A stretch of DNA of 49,257 nt from Acidobacteriota bacterium (GCA_027624045.1 JAQBUE010000014.1:1-49257); one strand, 5' to 3'; shown: positions 28,017-37,604, counted from the first letter of the stretch. Program-made: numbers and translations. The notes: generated from the sequence alone by a model not told the origin.

Positions 28017-28152
28017 GATTCGACCCGTGGAACGGTGAGGGAAATCCCTGGGAAGGTCCTGGGTGTTTCCCCGAGTTCGCCGACGCCGAACGTTGCCAAG
28101 ACGGCCCGGCGCGGACCCGGTTCCGGTTCATAACAATTCTGGGAGACTCACG
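28017..28152 (+). promoter_or_regulatory. Possible structured leader upstream of DUF3500
   Basis: The leader is GC-rich and can pair GGGAAA (28039-28044) with TTTCCC (28066-28071) around an inner CCCTGGG/CCTGGG region. I recognise no known riboswitch class. It may simply be a long untranslated region. Confidence 0.25.
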
Positions 28153-29289
28153 ATGAGCAAACACTTCAAACTTCGTCTGCTGGCCCTGGCCCTTTGCGCC
28201 GGGGCGCTGGCGGCGGCCTACGAGAGCGCTAAGACCGAGCAGTTGATGGTCCACGCCGCGGGACGGCTGATCGAGTCGCTGGACCGTTTCCAGAAGCCCA
28301 AGACGGTGTTTAAGTTTGACGTGACGGATAGAACGAACTGGCACTACTTCCCCGAGGGCGGTTTTACTGATGAGTACGGCTACTCGCGTAACGGCCTGAC
28401 TCTGCGGGCGATGGATCCCAAGCAGCGCCACTTCGCCTACGGACTGATGGGCACCGGGTTAAGCGCTGCCGGATACGTCAAGGCCATGGATGTGATGGCG
28501 CTGGAGGAGGTGGTGCGGGCGATCGAGGACGACACGACAGGCCACCGCGACACGCTCGGATTCCACTATTCGATCTTTGGCGAGCCGTCTCTGAAGGGTA
28601 CGTGGGGCTGGCGCGTCGAGGGCCATCACTTGTCGCTGCACTACACGCTGAGGGATGGACAACTCGTGGCGGCGAGTCCGACGTTCTTTGGAGCGAATCC
28701 GCACGAGGCGGCGCAGGGGCCCCACAAGGGGATGCGGGCATTGGCGGCCGAAGAGGATTTGGCGCTGGAGCTATTGGCTTCTTTCGATACGGATCAGAAG
28801 AAAGTTGCGATCATCGACGATGTCGCCCCGTATGATCTTCTGACGATGGCCGACAAGCGCGCCAAGCTGGACGGCGCGCCCCAGGGACTGACGGCTGCGA
28901 AGATGACAGAGAAACAGTACGGGATGCTGCTGAACTTGATTGCCGAATACGCCCACAATATGCCGGCGCAGGTGGCGGCGGCGCGGATGAAGGCGGCTCA
29001 GGAGACTCCTCGCGATCAGCTCTTGTTTGCGTGGGCCGGAAAGGTCGGCCGCCCGAAGCCACAGGCCGTCGAGATCGGCAGCGTCACAACCGGCAACCGT
29101 GAACCAAACGGGAACTACTACCGGGTCCAGTCGCCGACGTTCTTGATTGAGTACGACAATACACAGAACTTGAGCAACCATAGCCACTCGGTGTGGCGCG
29201 AGTTTGACGGCGATTATGGGCTGGATGTACTCGCGATGCACCACCGCGGATTCGATCATGGACTGTGGGGCGGGGTAGCGGCGGACTGA
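28153..29289 (+). CDS. DUF3500 domain secreted protein
   Basis: A 378-residue protein from ATG 28153, which has a GGGAG ribosome site seven bases upstream. The frame is open to 28063, but the extra N-terminal residues are Arg/Pro-rich and lack coding character. Residues 1-25 form a signal peptide (LRLLALALCAGALAAA). The rest fits the DUF3500 family, of unknown function, with several conserved His-rich stretches (GFHYSIFGEP, GHHLSLHYT, NHSHSVWREF, MHHRGFDHG). The histidine clusters suggest a metal site (inference). A BrnA-like gene follows after 55 bases. Confidence 0.85.
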   Translation: MSKHFKLRLLALALCAGALAAAYESAKTEQLMVHAAGRLIESLDRFQKPKTVFKFDVTDRTNWHYFPEGGFTDEYGYSRNGLTLRAMDPKQRHFAYGLMGTGLSAAGYVKAMDVMALEEVVRAIEDDTTGHRDTLGFHYSIFGEPSLKGTWGWRVEGHHLSLHYTLRDGQLVAASPTFFGANPHEAAQGPHKGMRALAAEEDLALELLASFDTDQKKVAIIDDVAPYDLLTMADKRAKLDGAPQGLTAAKMTEKQYGMLLNLIAEYAHNMPAQVAAARMKAAQETPRDQLLFAWAGKVGRPKPQAVEIGSVTTGNREPNGNYYRVQSPTFLIEYDNTQNLSNHSHSVWREFDGDYGLDVLAMHHRGFDHGLWGGVAAD

Positions 29290-29344
29290 CCTGCAGCTTT
29301 TCTCAGTTCAGCGCGTAAGGCCACACCTCGGGAACGGAGGATTT

Positions 29345-29605
29345 ATGAGCAACGGCAGCAGACAAGTAGCTAGCGACTTGGCGGCGTTGCGAGAGCAGCG
29401 AGACGAGCACATCGATCTTTCCGATATCCCCGAGCTTACCGACGCGAGCCGGGCGATCATCGGTAAGTTCTATCGGCCGATCAAGAAGCCGGTCACTGTC
29501 CGGCTTGACGCCGACGTGTTGGGCTGGCTGAAATCCAAAGGTGTGGGCTATCAGACGCGGATCAATGCGCTCCTGCGCCACGCGATGGAGAAGGACGCCG
29601 GTTAG
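29345..29605 (+). CDS. BrnA-like antitoxin without a partner toxin
   Basis: An 86-residue protein. The N-terminal half contains the SDIPELTD motif typical of BrnA antitoxins. The C-terminal part (KPVTVRLDADVLGWLKSKG, YQTRINALLRHAM) is a ribbon-helix-helix DNA-binding domain. BrnA normally neutralises the RNase toxin BrnT, which is usually encoded just upstream, and represses the pair. Here the upstream gene is DUF3500 and only 55 bases separate them, so no brnT fits. A strong GGAGG lies four bases before the ATG. It may be a solitary antitoxin or a regulator recruited for another purpose. The 3' end is three bases from that of DUF971. Confidence 0.82.
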   Translation: MSNGSRQVASDLAALREQRDEHIDLSDIPELTDASRAIIGKFYRPIKKPVTVRLDADVLGWLKSKGVGYQTRINALLRHAMEKDAG

Positions 29606-29608
29606 GCG

Positions 29609-29926
29609 CTACAGCTTCTGCATCAAATCGTAGAGCCGTTCCCAGGTGTAGATTCCGGTCTGATGGCCGTCGGACCAGAAAATCTGAATCGCGTAGCGGC
29701 CAACGCGTTCGATGCCGGCGGGATGAACGTCCGCGGCGATGTTGGCGTCTTGGATACGCTTGCGTCCCGTGAGTTCATCGACACAGTTCGCGCAGGGACA
29801 TTCGAGGCGCAACAGACGAGCGGGGTAGATGGCTTCCTTGCCGTCTTTCCAATGAATCTTGACGTCGTGTTCGTTGGCGCGCCCGATTTCTATGGGGCGA
29901 GGCGGTTCGGGGGCGGCGCTGGGCAT
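29609..29926 (-). CDS. DUF971 domain protein
   Basis: A 105-residue protein of the DUF971 (gamma-butyrobetaine hydroxylase-like N-terminal) family. The core includes VKIHWKDG, the cysteine motif CPCANC, a second motif RYAIQIFWSDGHQTGIYTWERL, and the C-terminal YDLMQKL. The two or three clustered cysteines could bind zinc or an iron-sulfur cluster. Such genes are often found next to mrp, as here: it lies 23 bases after the Mrp ATPase, at the end of the suf region. A role in cluster delivery is inference. Confidence 0.88.
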   Translation of the reverse strand: MPSAAPEPPRPIEIGRANEHDVKIHWKDGKEAIYPARLLRLECPCANCVDELTGRKRIQDANIAADVHPAGIERVGRYAIQIFWSDGHQTGIYTWERLYDLMQKL

Positions 29927-29949
29927 AGGAAGTGTCGTTACAACTCAGG

Positions 29950-31026
29950 CTAGAACGTGATATTCACAAGGTCGTCGGCTTCCGCGCGCAGGTTGCGGAT
30001 GCTGATCTGCGCAGCCAGATTCTTGGCGCACTCGGTGAAGGCGATGGCGGCGGGTGATTTAGGATCATCGAGAACGATGGGCCGGCCGCCGTCGGATGTC
30101 TCGCGCACGGTAGTTGCGAGTGGAACCTTGCCGAGTACGGGAAACTCCCATTTCTGTGAGATGCGGTCCGCGCCGCCCGCGCCGAAGATGTATTCGCGTT
30201 CACCGGTCTTGCTGGATTCGAAGTAGCTCATGTTCTCGATCACGCCCAGTATGGGCGTTTTGAGCTGGTTGAACATGACAACGGCCTTCTCGGCGATGTT
30301 GACGGCGACCGGCTGCGGCGTTGTGACGATGACCGCGCCCGTGAGCGGTATGCGCTGGCACAGAGTGAGCTGCACGTCACCAGTTCCCGGCGGCAGGTCG
30401 ATAATCAAGTAGTCGAGCTCGCCCCACTCCACGCCGCCGAGCAGTTGCTCGACCATCTTGGCAAGCATCGGCCCGCGCCAGACGACGGCCTGCCCGGGTT
30501 GGATAAAAAAGCCTGAGGAGATGACAGGCACACCGTGCGCGATGACGGGCTGGATCTTCTTGCCACCGGGCTTGGGCAGTTCGGTCGTGCCCATAATCGT
30601 CGGGATGCTAGGTCCGTAAATATCCGCGTCGAGCAGGCCGACGGTGGCGCCGGTCAGCCGCAGAGCGACGGCGAGATTGGCGGACACGGTCGACTTGCCG
30701 ACGCCCCCTTTGCCGGAGGCGACGGGAATGATGTTCTTAACGCCGGGCAGCATCGCCAAGCCGCTGGCGCCGGGGTTGGGGCGGACCTCGGCTGTCATCT
30801 CCACTTCCACTGCCTCGACGCCGGGGATGGCGCGCACGACATCTTCGGCCTGTTGCTTGAGTTCGTCTTTAACGGGGCAGGCCGGAGTCGTCAGCTTCAG
30901 CGTGAAAGCGACGCGGTTGTCGTGGACTTTCAGGTTCTGGACGAAGCCGAGAGAAACGATGTCACGGTGCAGATCGGGGTCGATCACCGCCCGCAGCGCG
31001 TCTTGAACTTGTTCTTGATTTACCAT
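29950..31026 (-). CDS. mrp: Mrp/NBP35-type iron-sulfur carrier ATPase with N-terminal DUF59 domain
   Basis: A 358-residue P-loop protein. Residues 1-80 are a DUF59/MIP18 domain (VIDPDLHRDIVSLGFV, TTPACPVKDEL). The deviant Walker A is GKGGVGKST at about 105-113, and the switch motif is IIDLPPGTGDVQLTL. Proteins of this family carry [4Fe-4S] clusters between subunits using a CxxC motif just after ENMSYF. Here ENMSYF (264-269) is followed by ESSKTGERE with no cysteine pair. The protein may therefore bind its cluster otherwise or act only as an ATPase. It follows the Rrf2 gene after 117 bases that hold a palindromic repeat. An AAGAAGG site precedes the ATG. Confidence 0.92.
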   Translation of the reverse strand: MVNQEQVQDALRAVIDPDLHRDIVSLGFVQNLKVHDNRVAFTLKLTTPACPVKDELKQQAEDVVRAIPGVEAVEVEMTAEVRPNPGASGLAMLPGVKNIIPVASGKGGVGKSTVSANLAVALRLTGATVGLLDADIYGPSIPTIMGTTELPKPGGKKIQPVIAHGVPVISSGFFIQPGQAVVWRGPMLAKMVEQLLGGVEWGELDYLIIDLPPGTGDVQLTLCQRIPLTGAVIVTTPQPVAVNIAEKAVVMFNQLKTPILGVIENMSYFESSKTGEREYIFGAGGADRISQKWEFPVLGKVPLATTVRETSDGGRPIVLDDPKSPAAIAFTECAKNLAAQISIRNLRAEADDLVNITF

Positions 31027-31037
31027 TACAACCTTCT

Positions 31038-31128
31038 TGTCCCCAAAAAATCGGGGACAGTCCGCTATGCGCCGTCTGTATTTACTGGAACCAAAGAGGT
31101 TACGATCACGGCGCTTGGTAAAGTCCCC
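31038..31128. repeat. REP-like palindromic element between rrf2 and mrp
   Basis: A hairpin TGTCCCC (31038-31044), loop of eight, GGGGACA (31053-31059) is followed by a larger imperfect palindrome. GGGGAC (31053-31058) pairs with GTCCCC (31123-31128), and inside it GCGCCGT (31069-31075) pairs with ACGGCGC (31108-31114). The layout resembles the mobile palindromic repeats mobilised by REP-associated tyrosine transposases, but no transposase is in the window. Confidence 0.6.
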
Positions 31129-31143
31129 ATTTTTTCACGGCCG

Positions 31144-31644
31144 CTATCCCAGCCGCCGCGCGTCACCCGTTGCCGGATCGCTGGCCGTGGCCAGCAGTAC
31201 CAGATTATTCACAAACCCATCCATCTGAGGCTCTTGCTTGAGCAGATCTTGGACCGTCGTGCGGCTGAGCACCTTGTCGACGACGAGTTGTACGCCCCGC
31301 CAAAGAGAGCGAATCGAGCAGTCAATCGAGTGCGTGCAGGTATCTTCGTTGCCGCTGTGCTTATCGCAGAACTCGCCCGCGAAGAGCGGGCTGCCGAGAA
31401 CGCTGAGGGCTTCACTCACGGTGATGGCATTGGCCGGGCGCGCCAGACGGTAGCCACCCGCGTGCCCACGGGCGCTCGTAACAAGCTCGCCGGAGCGCAG
31501 GGTGCGCATCATCTTGGCGGCGTACGGTACCGAAATGCCCTCGGCCTGACTGATCTCGCTGATTGTCTTGCTCTCATCCGGACCAGCCGAAGCGAGCCGC
31601 AACAGGCAACGTAGGCCGTATTCTTCTTGCGCGCTAAAGTGCAT
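31144..31644 (-). CDS. Rrf2 family transcriptional regulator, likely iron-sulfur sensing
   Basis: A 166-residue Rrf2-type protein. The N-terminal winged helix-turn-helix reads FSAQEEYGLRCLLRLA through ISVPYAAKMMRTL and ARGHAGGYRLARP. Three cysteines, C93, C103 and C109, sit where IscR, NsrR and SufR bind an iron-sulfur cluster (spacing C-x9-C-x5-C). Its place inside the suf operon makes control of that operon likely, with cluster loss relieving repression (inference). It lies 15 bases after sufT. A candidate operator lies upstream of sufB. Confidence 0.9.
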   Translation of the reverse strand: MHFSAQEEYGLRCLLRLASAGPDESKTISEISQAEGISVPYAAKMMRTLRSGELVTSARGHAGGYRLARPANAITVSEALSVLGSPLFAGEFCDKHSGNEDTCTHSIDCSIRSLWRGVQLVVDKVLSRTTVQDLLKQEPQMDGFVNNLVLLATASDPATGDARRLG

Positions 31645-31659
31645 GTTTCACCCTTGTAT

Positions 31660-32136
31660 TCACAAAATGTTCAACTGCAACTTCGCTGCATCCGTCATCA
31701 GGTCCGGTGTCCACGGTGGTGTGAACGTGATATTGACTTCGGCCGTCTTCACACCGCTGACCAGCTCGACCCGCCGCTGAACTTCGAGCGGCAGCGACTG
31801 CGCGGCCGGACAGTTCGGCGCGGTGAGCGTCATCGAGATCGTGGCGTGCTCTTCGGGGTTGACCCCAACGCTATAGATAAGCCCGAGTTCGTAGATATTG
31901 ACCGGAATCTCCGGGTCGTAGCATTCTTTGATGGCGTCGACGACCCTCTCTTCGACGCTTCCCGGAGCCGGATTGATGGGCTTAAGTTCGACCGCTGCAT
32001 CGCTATCCGTCACGCCCGGCGTCGCCGCCGACGGTGCCGGCACGGCAGCTTCTGGCAGAATCTCGGGAGTGCTGGGCGGAGCTTCGCGCCGCGGCTCAGG
32101 CCTTCCGAGGATACTCAATGGGTTGTAGGAACTCAT
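31660..32136 (-). CDS. sufT: SUF assembly protein SufT (DUF59/MIP18 family)
   Basis: A 158-residue protein. About 60 N-terminal residues are Pro/Ala/Glu-rich and probably disordered. The DUF59 domain follows with YDPEIPVNIYELGLIY and MTLTAPNCPAAQSLP, containing the conserved cysteine. SufT-type proteins help mature iron-sulfur proteins. GGAG six bases before the ATG supports the start. It lies nine bases after sufU. Confidence 0.9.
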   Translation of the reverse strand: MSSYNPLSILGRPEPRREAPPSTPEILPEAAVPAPSAATPGVTDSDAAVELKPINPAPGSVEERVVDAIKECYDPEIPVNIYELGLIYSVGVNPEEHATISMTLTAPNCPAAQSLPLEVQRRVELVSGVKTAEVNITFTPPWTPDLMTDAAKLQLNIL

Positions 32137-32145
32137 CTCGGTCTC

Positions 32146-32604
32146 CTATTCGGTCGATGTCGCATCGTGGCTTCCCGCGAGAGCGCTCTTCAAGGTGTGC
32201 CAAGCCAGAGTGGCGCACTTGACGCGCGCGGGGAACTCGCTGACGCCCGCGAAAACAGCGAGCTTGCCAAGGCCTTCGCCCGCGTGATGCTGGGGGTCCT
32301 TCGGCCCGGTGATCATGTAGTGAAACGTCTCAAAAAGGTTCTCGGCCTGCGTTACGGTTTGTCCCTTGAGTACATCGGTCATGACGGACGCCGAAGCCGT
32401 CGAGATGGCGCAGCCCGCGCCCACGAACTTGACGTCTTTGATGACGCCGTCTTCCACCTTGAGAAACAGCTTCAGCTTGTCGCCGCAGAGGGGGTTGAAG
32501 CCGTCGGCTGTGTAGTCAGGGTTTTCCATCGGCCCGAAGTTACGCGGACGCTTGCTGTGATCGATGATCAGGTCCTGATAGAGATCCTGGAGGTCTGATG
32601 TCAC
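32146..32604 (-). CDS. sufU: Iron-sulfur assembly / sulfur transfer protein SufU
   Basis: A 152-residue SufU that accepts sulfur from SufS with the help of a zinc ion. The expected residues are C40 and D42 (LCGDKL), C65 (GAGCAIS) and C130 (KCATLAW). The start is GTG and overlaps the sufS stop by four bases (GTGA), so the two partners are translationally coupled. Confidence 0.95.
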   Translation of the reverse strand: MTSDLQDLYQDLIIDHSKRPRNFGPMENPDYTADGFNPLCGDKLKLFLKVEDGVIKDVKFVGAGCAISTASASVMTDVLKGQTVTQAENLFETFHYMITGPKDPQHHAGEGLGKLAVFAGVSEFPARVKCATLAWHTLKSALAGSHDATSTE

Positions 32605-33863
32605 GCGAAGATCTCCCGAGCTTTTTCGAGGGCGGCAACCAGCCGGTCGACGTCATCTCGTGTGTTGTAGAAGGCGAAGGATGCCCGCGCGGTCGCGGCA
32701 ACTTTGAAACGCTCCATCACGGGCTGGGCGCAGTGGTGACCGGCGCGGATCGCGATACCCTCTCGATCGAGCACGGTGCCGAGGTCGTGAGGGTGGATCT
32801 GGCCGAGAGTAAACGAAAGCACGCTCGCCTTATGCTTGGCAGTGCCGATGATGCGGATGCCGTCAATGGCGCCGACGCGCTCGGTGGCGTATTGCAGTAG
32901 GTCATCTTCGTAGGCGCCGATGGCGTCGAGTCCGACGTCGTTGACGTATTGGATCGCCACGCCGAGCCCGATGGCGTCGGCGATGTTCGGCGTCCCTGCC
33001 TCGAACTTGTAGGGCAGGTCGTTGTAGATCGTCTTCTCGAAGGTGACGGACTTGATCATGTCACCGCCGCCTTCGCAGGGCGGCATCGCTTCGAGCAGCG
33101 CCCGCTTGCCGTACAGGATGCCGATGCCTGTGGGGCCGAAGATCTTGTGGCTCGAGAAAGCGTAGAAGTCGCAGTCGAGCTTCTGGACGTTGACCTTCAG
33201 GTGAGCGACGGCCTGAGCGCCATCGATCAGGGCGAGTGCGCCGTATTCGTGAGCCAGCTTGATGATGTCGGCGACAGGATTGATCGTGCCGAGTGCGTTT
33301 GAGACGTGATTGACCGCGACGATCTTTGTTCGATTCGACAGCAGCTTCCTGTATTCGTCGAACAGAAACTCACCGTCGTCGTTAATAGGGACGACTTTTA
33401 GAGTCGCGCCCTTCTCTTCGCACAGCATCTGCCAGGGAACGATGTTCGAGTGGTGCTCCATGGCGGAGATCAGGATCTCGTCGCCCGCCCTGACATTGGC
33501 GCGCCCCCAGCTTGCGGTCACCAAGTTGATGGACTCGGTAGTGCCGCGCGTATAGATAATTTCTTCGGGTTCAGCCGCGCCGAGGAACTTTTGGACGGTC
33601 GTCCGCGCGTTCTCGTAGTCGTTCGTGGCGCGCTGGCTCAGCTCGTGCACACCGCGATGAACGTTGGCATTGTCATGTTCGTAGTAGTGAACGAGCGCGT
33701 CGATAACGGCCCGAGGTTTCTGTGTCGTGGCGGCATTGTCAAGGTAGACAAGCGGCTTCCCATGCACCTGCTGGTCGAGGATTGGGAAGTCGCGCCGCAG
33801 AGCTTCGGGGTCGAGCGCCGTCACGCGTTCGGCGACTTCAACGGTTGTGGAGTTAGCGGCCAT
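32601..33863 (-). CDS. sufS: Cysteine desulfurase SufS
   Basis: A 420-residue class II cysteine desulfurase that removes sulfur from cysteine to give alanine. The PLP lysine is K240 in SSHKIFGPTG, and the persulfide cysteine is C378 in RAGHHCAQP. HHSNIVPW and DGAQAVAHL are typical cofactor-binding motifs. It lies between sufD (three-base gap) and sufU (four-base overlap), and sulfur is passed to SufU. Confidence 0.97.
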   Translation of the reverse strand: MAANSTTVEVAERVTALDPEALRRDFPILDQQVHGKPLVYLDNAATTQKPRAVIDALVHYYEHDNANVHRGVHELSQRATNDYENARTTVQKFLGAAEPEEIIYTRGTTESINLVTASWGRANVRAGDEILISAMEHHSNIVPWQMLCEEKGATLKVVPINDDGEFLFDEYRKLLSNRTKIVAVNHVSNALGTINPVADIIKLAHEYGALALIDGAQAVAHLKVNVQKLDCDFYAFSSHKIFGPTGIGILYGKRALLEAMPPCEGGGDMIKSVTFEKTIYNDLPYKFEAGTPNIADAIGLGVAIQYVNDVGLDAIGAYEDDLLQYATERVGAIDGIRIIGTAKHKASVLSFTLGQIHPHDLGTVLDREGIAIRAGHHCAQPVMERFKVAATARASFAFYNTRDDVDRLVAALEKAREIFA

Positions 33864-33866
33864 GGC

Positions 33867-35189
33867 TCACTTTCCCCCCGGCCGGATGAGCCGCGTCATC
33901 AGAAGTGACTCGAACCGTTTGCGAATCGGCTCAAATTTCATGCGTTCGAGAAGGTCCGCCGCAAAGGCGTAGGTCAGCAGACTGCGCGCTTCGGATTCGC
34001 CGATGCCGCGTGACCGCAGATAGAAAGCTGCCTCTTCGTCGATCTGGCCGATGGTCGCGCCGTGGGAGCACTTGACATCGTTGGCGTCGATTTCGAGCTG
34101 CGGCTTGGTGTTGACTTCGGCGTCCGCAGAGAGCAGTAGGTTCTTGTTGCTCTGGAAAGCGTCGGTCTTCTGGGCGTCGGGCCGCACGATGATCTTGCCG
34201 CCGAAGACGCCGCGCGAGTGACCATCGAGGATGCCTTTGTAGAGCTGATGGCTGCTGCAATGCGGCTTGGTGTGATCGACACGGGTGCGATTGTCGACGT
34301 GCTGTCGGCCGTTCACCGCATAGAGGCCATTCATGGTGCATTCGCAGTTTTCGTCTTCGAGTACTACTTCGACATCGTTCCGCACTAGTCCGCCCCCGAA
34401 GGAAACGGAGTGCGTCGTGACGTTGGAATCACGCCCCTGGTGAATCTCGACAAGGCTGGTGTGAAACGCTGACAGGCTCTCCTGCTGCAGCCGATAGTGA
34501 TCGACCCGCGCGTTGGGGGCGGCGATGATCTCGGTGACGGCGTTGGTCCAATAAGGTGTCTCGCCGAGGCCGCAATGAGTTTCAATGACGGAGCCTTCGC
34601 TATCCCGTTCGGCAATGATGAGCACGCGGGGATGCGTAGCGCTGTTGGGGGCGTCGGCGGTCGAGACAAAGACGAGTTGTATAGGCGCGTCCCATGCTTC
34701 GTGTGCCGGGATGCGGACGACAGCGCCATCGGCGAACAGCGCGCTGTTCAGCGCGGCGAGCGGGTTGTCGCGCTCGGTGCTGTGTCGCGCCAAGTGCGGT
34801 TCAATCGTGGCGGGTTCGTCCTCAAGCAGCGAGCGAATCGATGTGACGGTTCCACCGAGAGCGGAATCAATACTGGAAAGCGAGGGAGTGAAACGTCCGT
34901 TAACGAAAACGAGACGGTCGCCCTTGATCTCACCGTAGAGGAAAGGCTCGATGTCATCAAGAGTGACGCCGGCGGCCTCGGCAGCCGACTGAAACGACAC
35001 CTTGGCAATTGGAGCGAGGCTGGTGTAACGATACTCTTCGTGCTTCGTTGTCGGAAAGCCCCGCTCGGCGAACTGCTGCATGCCGCGATTGCGGCGCTCG
35101 ACGAGCCACTCCGGCTCGGCTTGGCGCGCTTCGGCCTGAGCCTCGAATGTTTCCAGATATGTGTTCAATTGTTCCGCGACGGCAGGCAT
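33867..35189 (-). CDS. sufD: SUF scaffold protein SufD
   Basis: A 440-residue protein of the SufB/SufD beta-helix family. It forms the SufBC2D complex that builds clusters. The C-terminal core motifs are TKPHCSSHQLYKGI, QSNKNLLLSADAEVNTKPQLEI, DDVKCSHGATIG and FYLRSRGIGESEAR. An AAGGAG ribosome site lies seven bases before the ATG. It follows sufC closely in the operon. Confidence 0.96.
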   Translation of the reverse strand: MPAVAEQLNTYLETFEAQAEARQAEPEWLVERRNRGMQQFAERGFPTTKHEEYRYTSLAPIAKVSFQSAAEAAGVTLDDIEPFLYGEIKGDRLVFVNGRFTPSLSSIDSALGGTVTSIRSLLEDEPATIEPHLARHSTERDNPLAALNSALFADGAVVRIPAHEAWDAPIQLVFVSTADAPNSATHPRVLIIAERDSEGSVIETHCGLGETPYWTNAVTEIIAAPNARVDHYRLQQESLSAFHTSLVEIHQGRDSNVTTHSVSFGGGLVRNDVEVVLEDENCECTMNGLYAVNGRQHVDNRTRVDHTKPHCSSHQLYKGILDGHSRGVFGGKIIVRPDAQKTDAFQSNKNLLLSADAEVNTKPQLEIDANDVKCSHGATIGQIDEEAAFYLRSRGIGESEARSLLTYAFAADLLERMKFEPIRKRFESLLMTRLIRPGGK

Positions 35190-35203
35190 CGTGATCTCCT
35201 TCT

Positions 35204-35974
35204 CTAGGAACGCACCGCCAGTTCGGGCTGCGCCAGTTGTTCGATCCAGCTGTAGCCCTTGTCTTCGAGTTCGAGGGCGAGGCTCTTGTCACCGGACTTG
35301 ACGACACGTCCGTCGGCCAGCACGTGAACGAAGTCGGGAATGATGTAGTCCAGCAGACGCTGGTAGTGCGTCACGACGATGACCGCGCGGTCAGGGCTGC
35401 GTAGCGCGTTAACACCGTCGGCGACAGTCTTCAGGGCGTCGATATCGAGCCCCGAATCGGTCTCATCGAGAATCGCGAGCTTCGGCTCCAGCATAGCCAT
35501 CTGGAAGATTTCGTTGCGCTTCTTCTCGCCGCCGGAAAACCCTACATTGACGGCCCGCGAGATCATCTGGTCACTCATTCCGAGCGAGGCCATCTTGCCT
35601 TTGGCGCCGGTCATGAAGTCCATGGCGTCGAGCTCTTCTTCGCCGCGATATTTGCGGGCGGCGTTAACAGCGGCGCGCAAGAAGTAGAGGTTGCTGACGC
35701 CGGGGATCTCGACCGGGTACTGGAAGGCCAGGAAGATGCCCTCGCAGGCACGCTCTTCCGGAGCCAGTTCGAGCAGGTCTTTGCCTAAGTAGGTGACCGA
35801 GCCGCCAGTCACCTCGAAGGTGTCGCGGCCGGCGATCACCTGGGCGAGCGTGCTCTTGCCTGAGCCGTTCGGACCCATGATGGCGTGGATCTCGCCCGCC
35901 TTCACGGAGAGGTTGATCCCCTTGAGGATCTGCTTATCTTCTACTTTGGCGCTTAGGTTCTTGATTTCCAGCAT
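35204..35974 (-). CDS. sufC: SUF ATPase SufC
   Basis: A 256-residue ABC-type ATPase that powers SufBC2D. Walker A is GPNGSGKST (K40), the signature is GFSGGEKKR and Walker B is LAILDETDSGLD. The frame is open to a GTG at 36019, but that codon lies in a palindromic repeat. ATG 35974 (MLEIKNLSAKVEDK) matches the family start. Confidence 0.96.
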   Translation of the reverse strand: MLEIKNLSAKVEDKQILKGINLSVKAGEIHAIMGPNGSGKSTLAQVIAGRDTFEVTGGSVTYLGKDLLELAPEERACEGIFLAFQYPVEIPGVSNLYFLRAAVNAARKYRGEEELDAMDFMTGAKGKMASLGMSDQMISRAVNVGFSGGEKKRNEIFQMAMLEPKLAILDETDSGLDIDALKTVADGVNALRSPDRAVIVVTHYQRLLDYIIPDFVHVLADGRVVKSGDKSLALELEDKGYSWIEQLAQPELAVRS

Positions 35975-36013
35975 GTTCTTTTCTCGTCTTGGATTTTTCT
36001 TGGGGCGGGCTAC

Positions 36014-36033
36014 GGGCACGGCATGCCGTGCCC
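36014..36033. repeat. Perfect 20-base palindrome between sufB and sufC
   Basis: GGGCACGGCATGCCGTGCCC is a perfect inverted repeat, flanked by ctac on the left and cctac on the right. It could form a strong hairpin in the mRNA. Similar GGCACGGCATGCCGTGCC repeats are known to me as widespread short repeats in several phyla. Confidence 0.75.
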
Positions 36034-36053
36034 CTACAAGCAGTCAGCGCGGA

Positions 36054-37502
<1,449 letters not shown>

Positions 37503-37554
37503 GAGAATCTCCGAAGAGCGCTTGGTGCTAGCCCCACACACTGGTGGGATTCAA

Positions 37555-37604
37555 AATATACTGATTGGTACAGTTTGGAAATCTCAGGTTAGGCGATACT
37601 GTAC
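37555..37604 (-). promoter_or_regulatory. Candidate suf operon promoter and operator
   Basis: The minus strand has a -10-like TATATT at 37555-37560. An inverted pair GTACAGT (37568-37574) and ACTGTAC (37598-37604) has its centres 30 bases apart, about three helical turns. The first arm lies in the expected -35/-10 spacer, where an Rrf2 dimer could block transcription. An alternative -35 (TTGACA, 37610-37615) lies further upstream. Confidence 0.4.

Noticed and set aside
28063..28152. N-terminal extension of DUF3500 from 28063
   Set aside because: The Arg/Pro-rich extension has no coding character and a signal peptide with a good ribosome site begins at 28153.
28017..28152. Known riboswitch upstream of DUF3500
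   Set aside because: The leader is pairable, but I could not match it to a class such as fluoride, cobalamin or glycine.
29290..29344. A BrnT toxin gene upstream of the BrnA-like gene
   Set aside because: The gap is only 55 bases and the flanking frame is DUF3500; no BrnT-like sequence was seen.
30535..31614. Plus-strand frame of about 360 codons over mrp and rrf2
   Set aside because: It is antisense to two well-recognised genes and shows no family features.
35975..36019. sufC start at GTG 36019
   Set aside because: The codon lies in a palindromic repeat, and ATG 35974 matches the family start.
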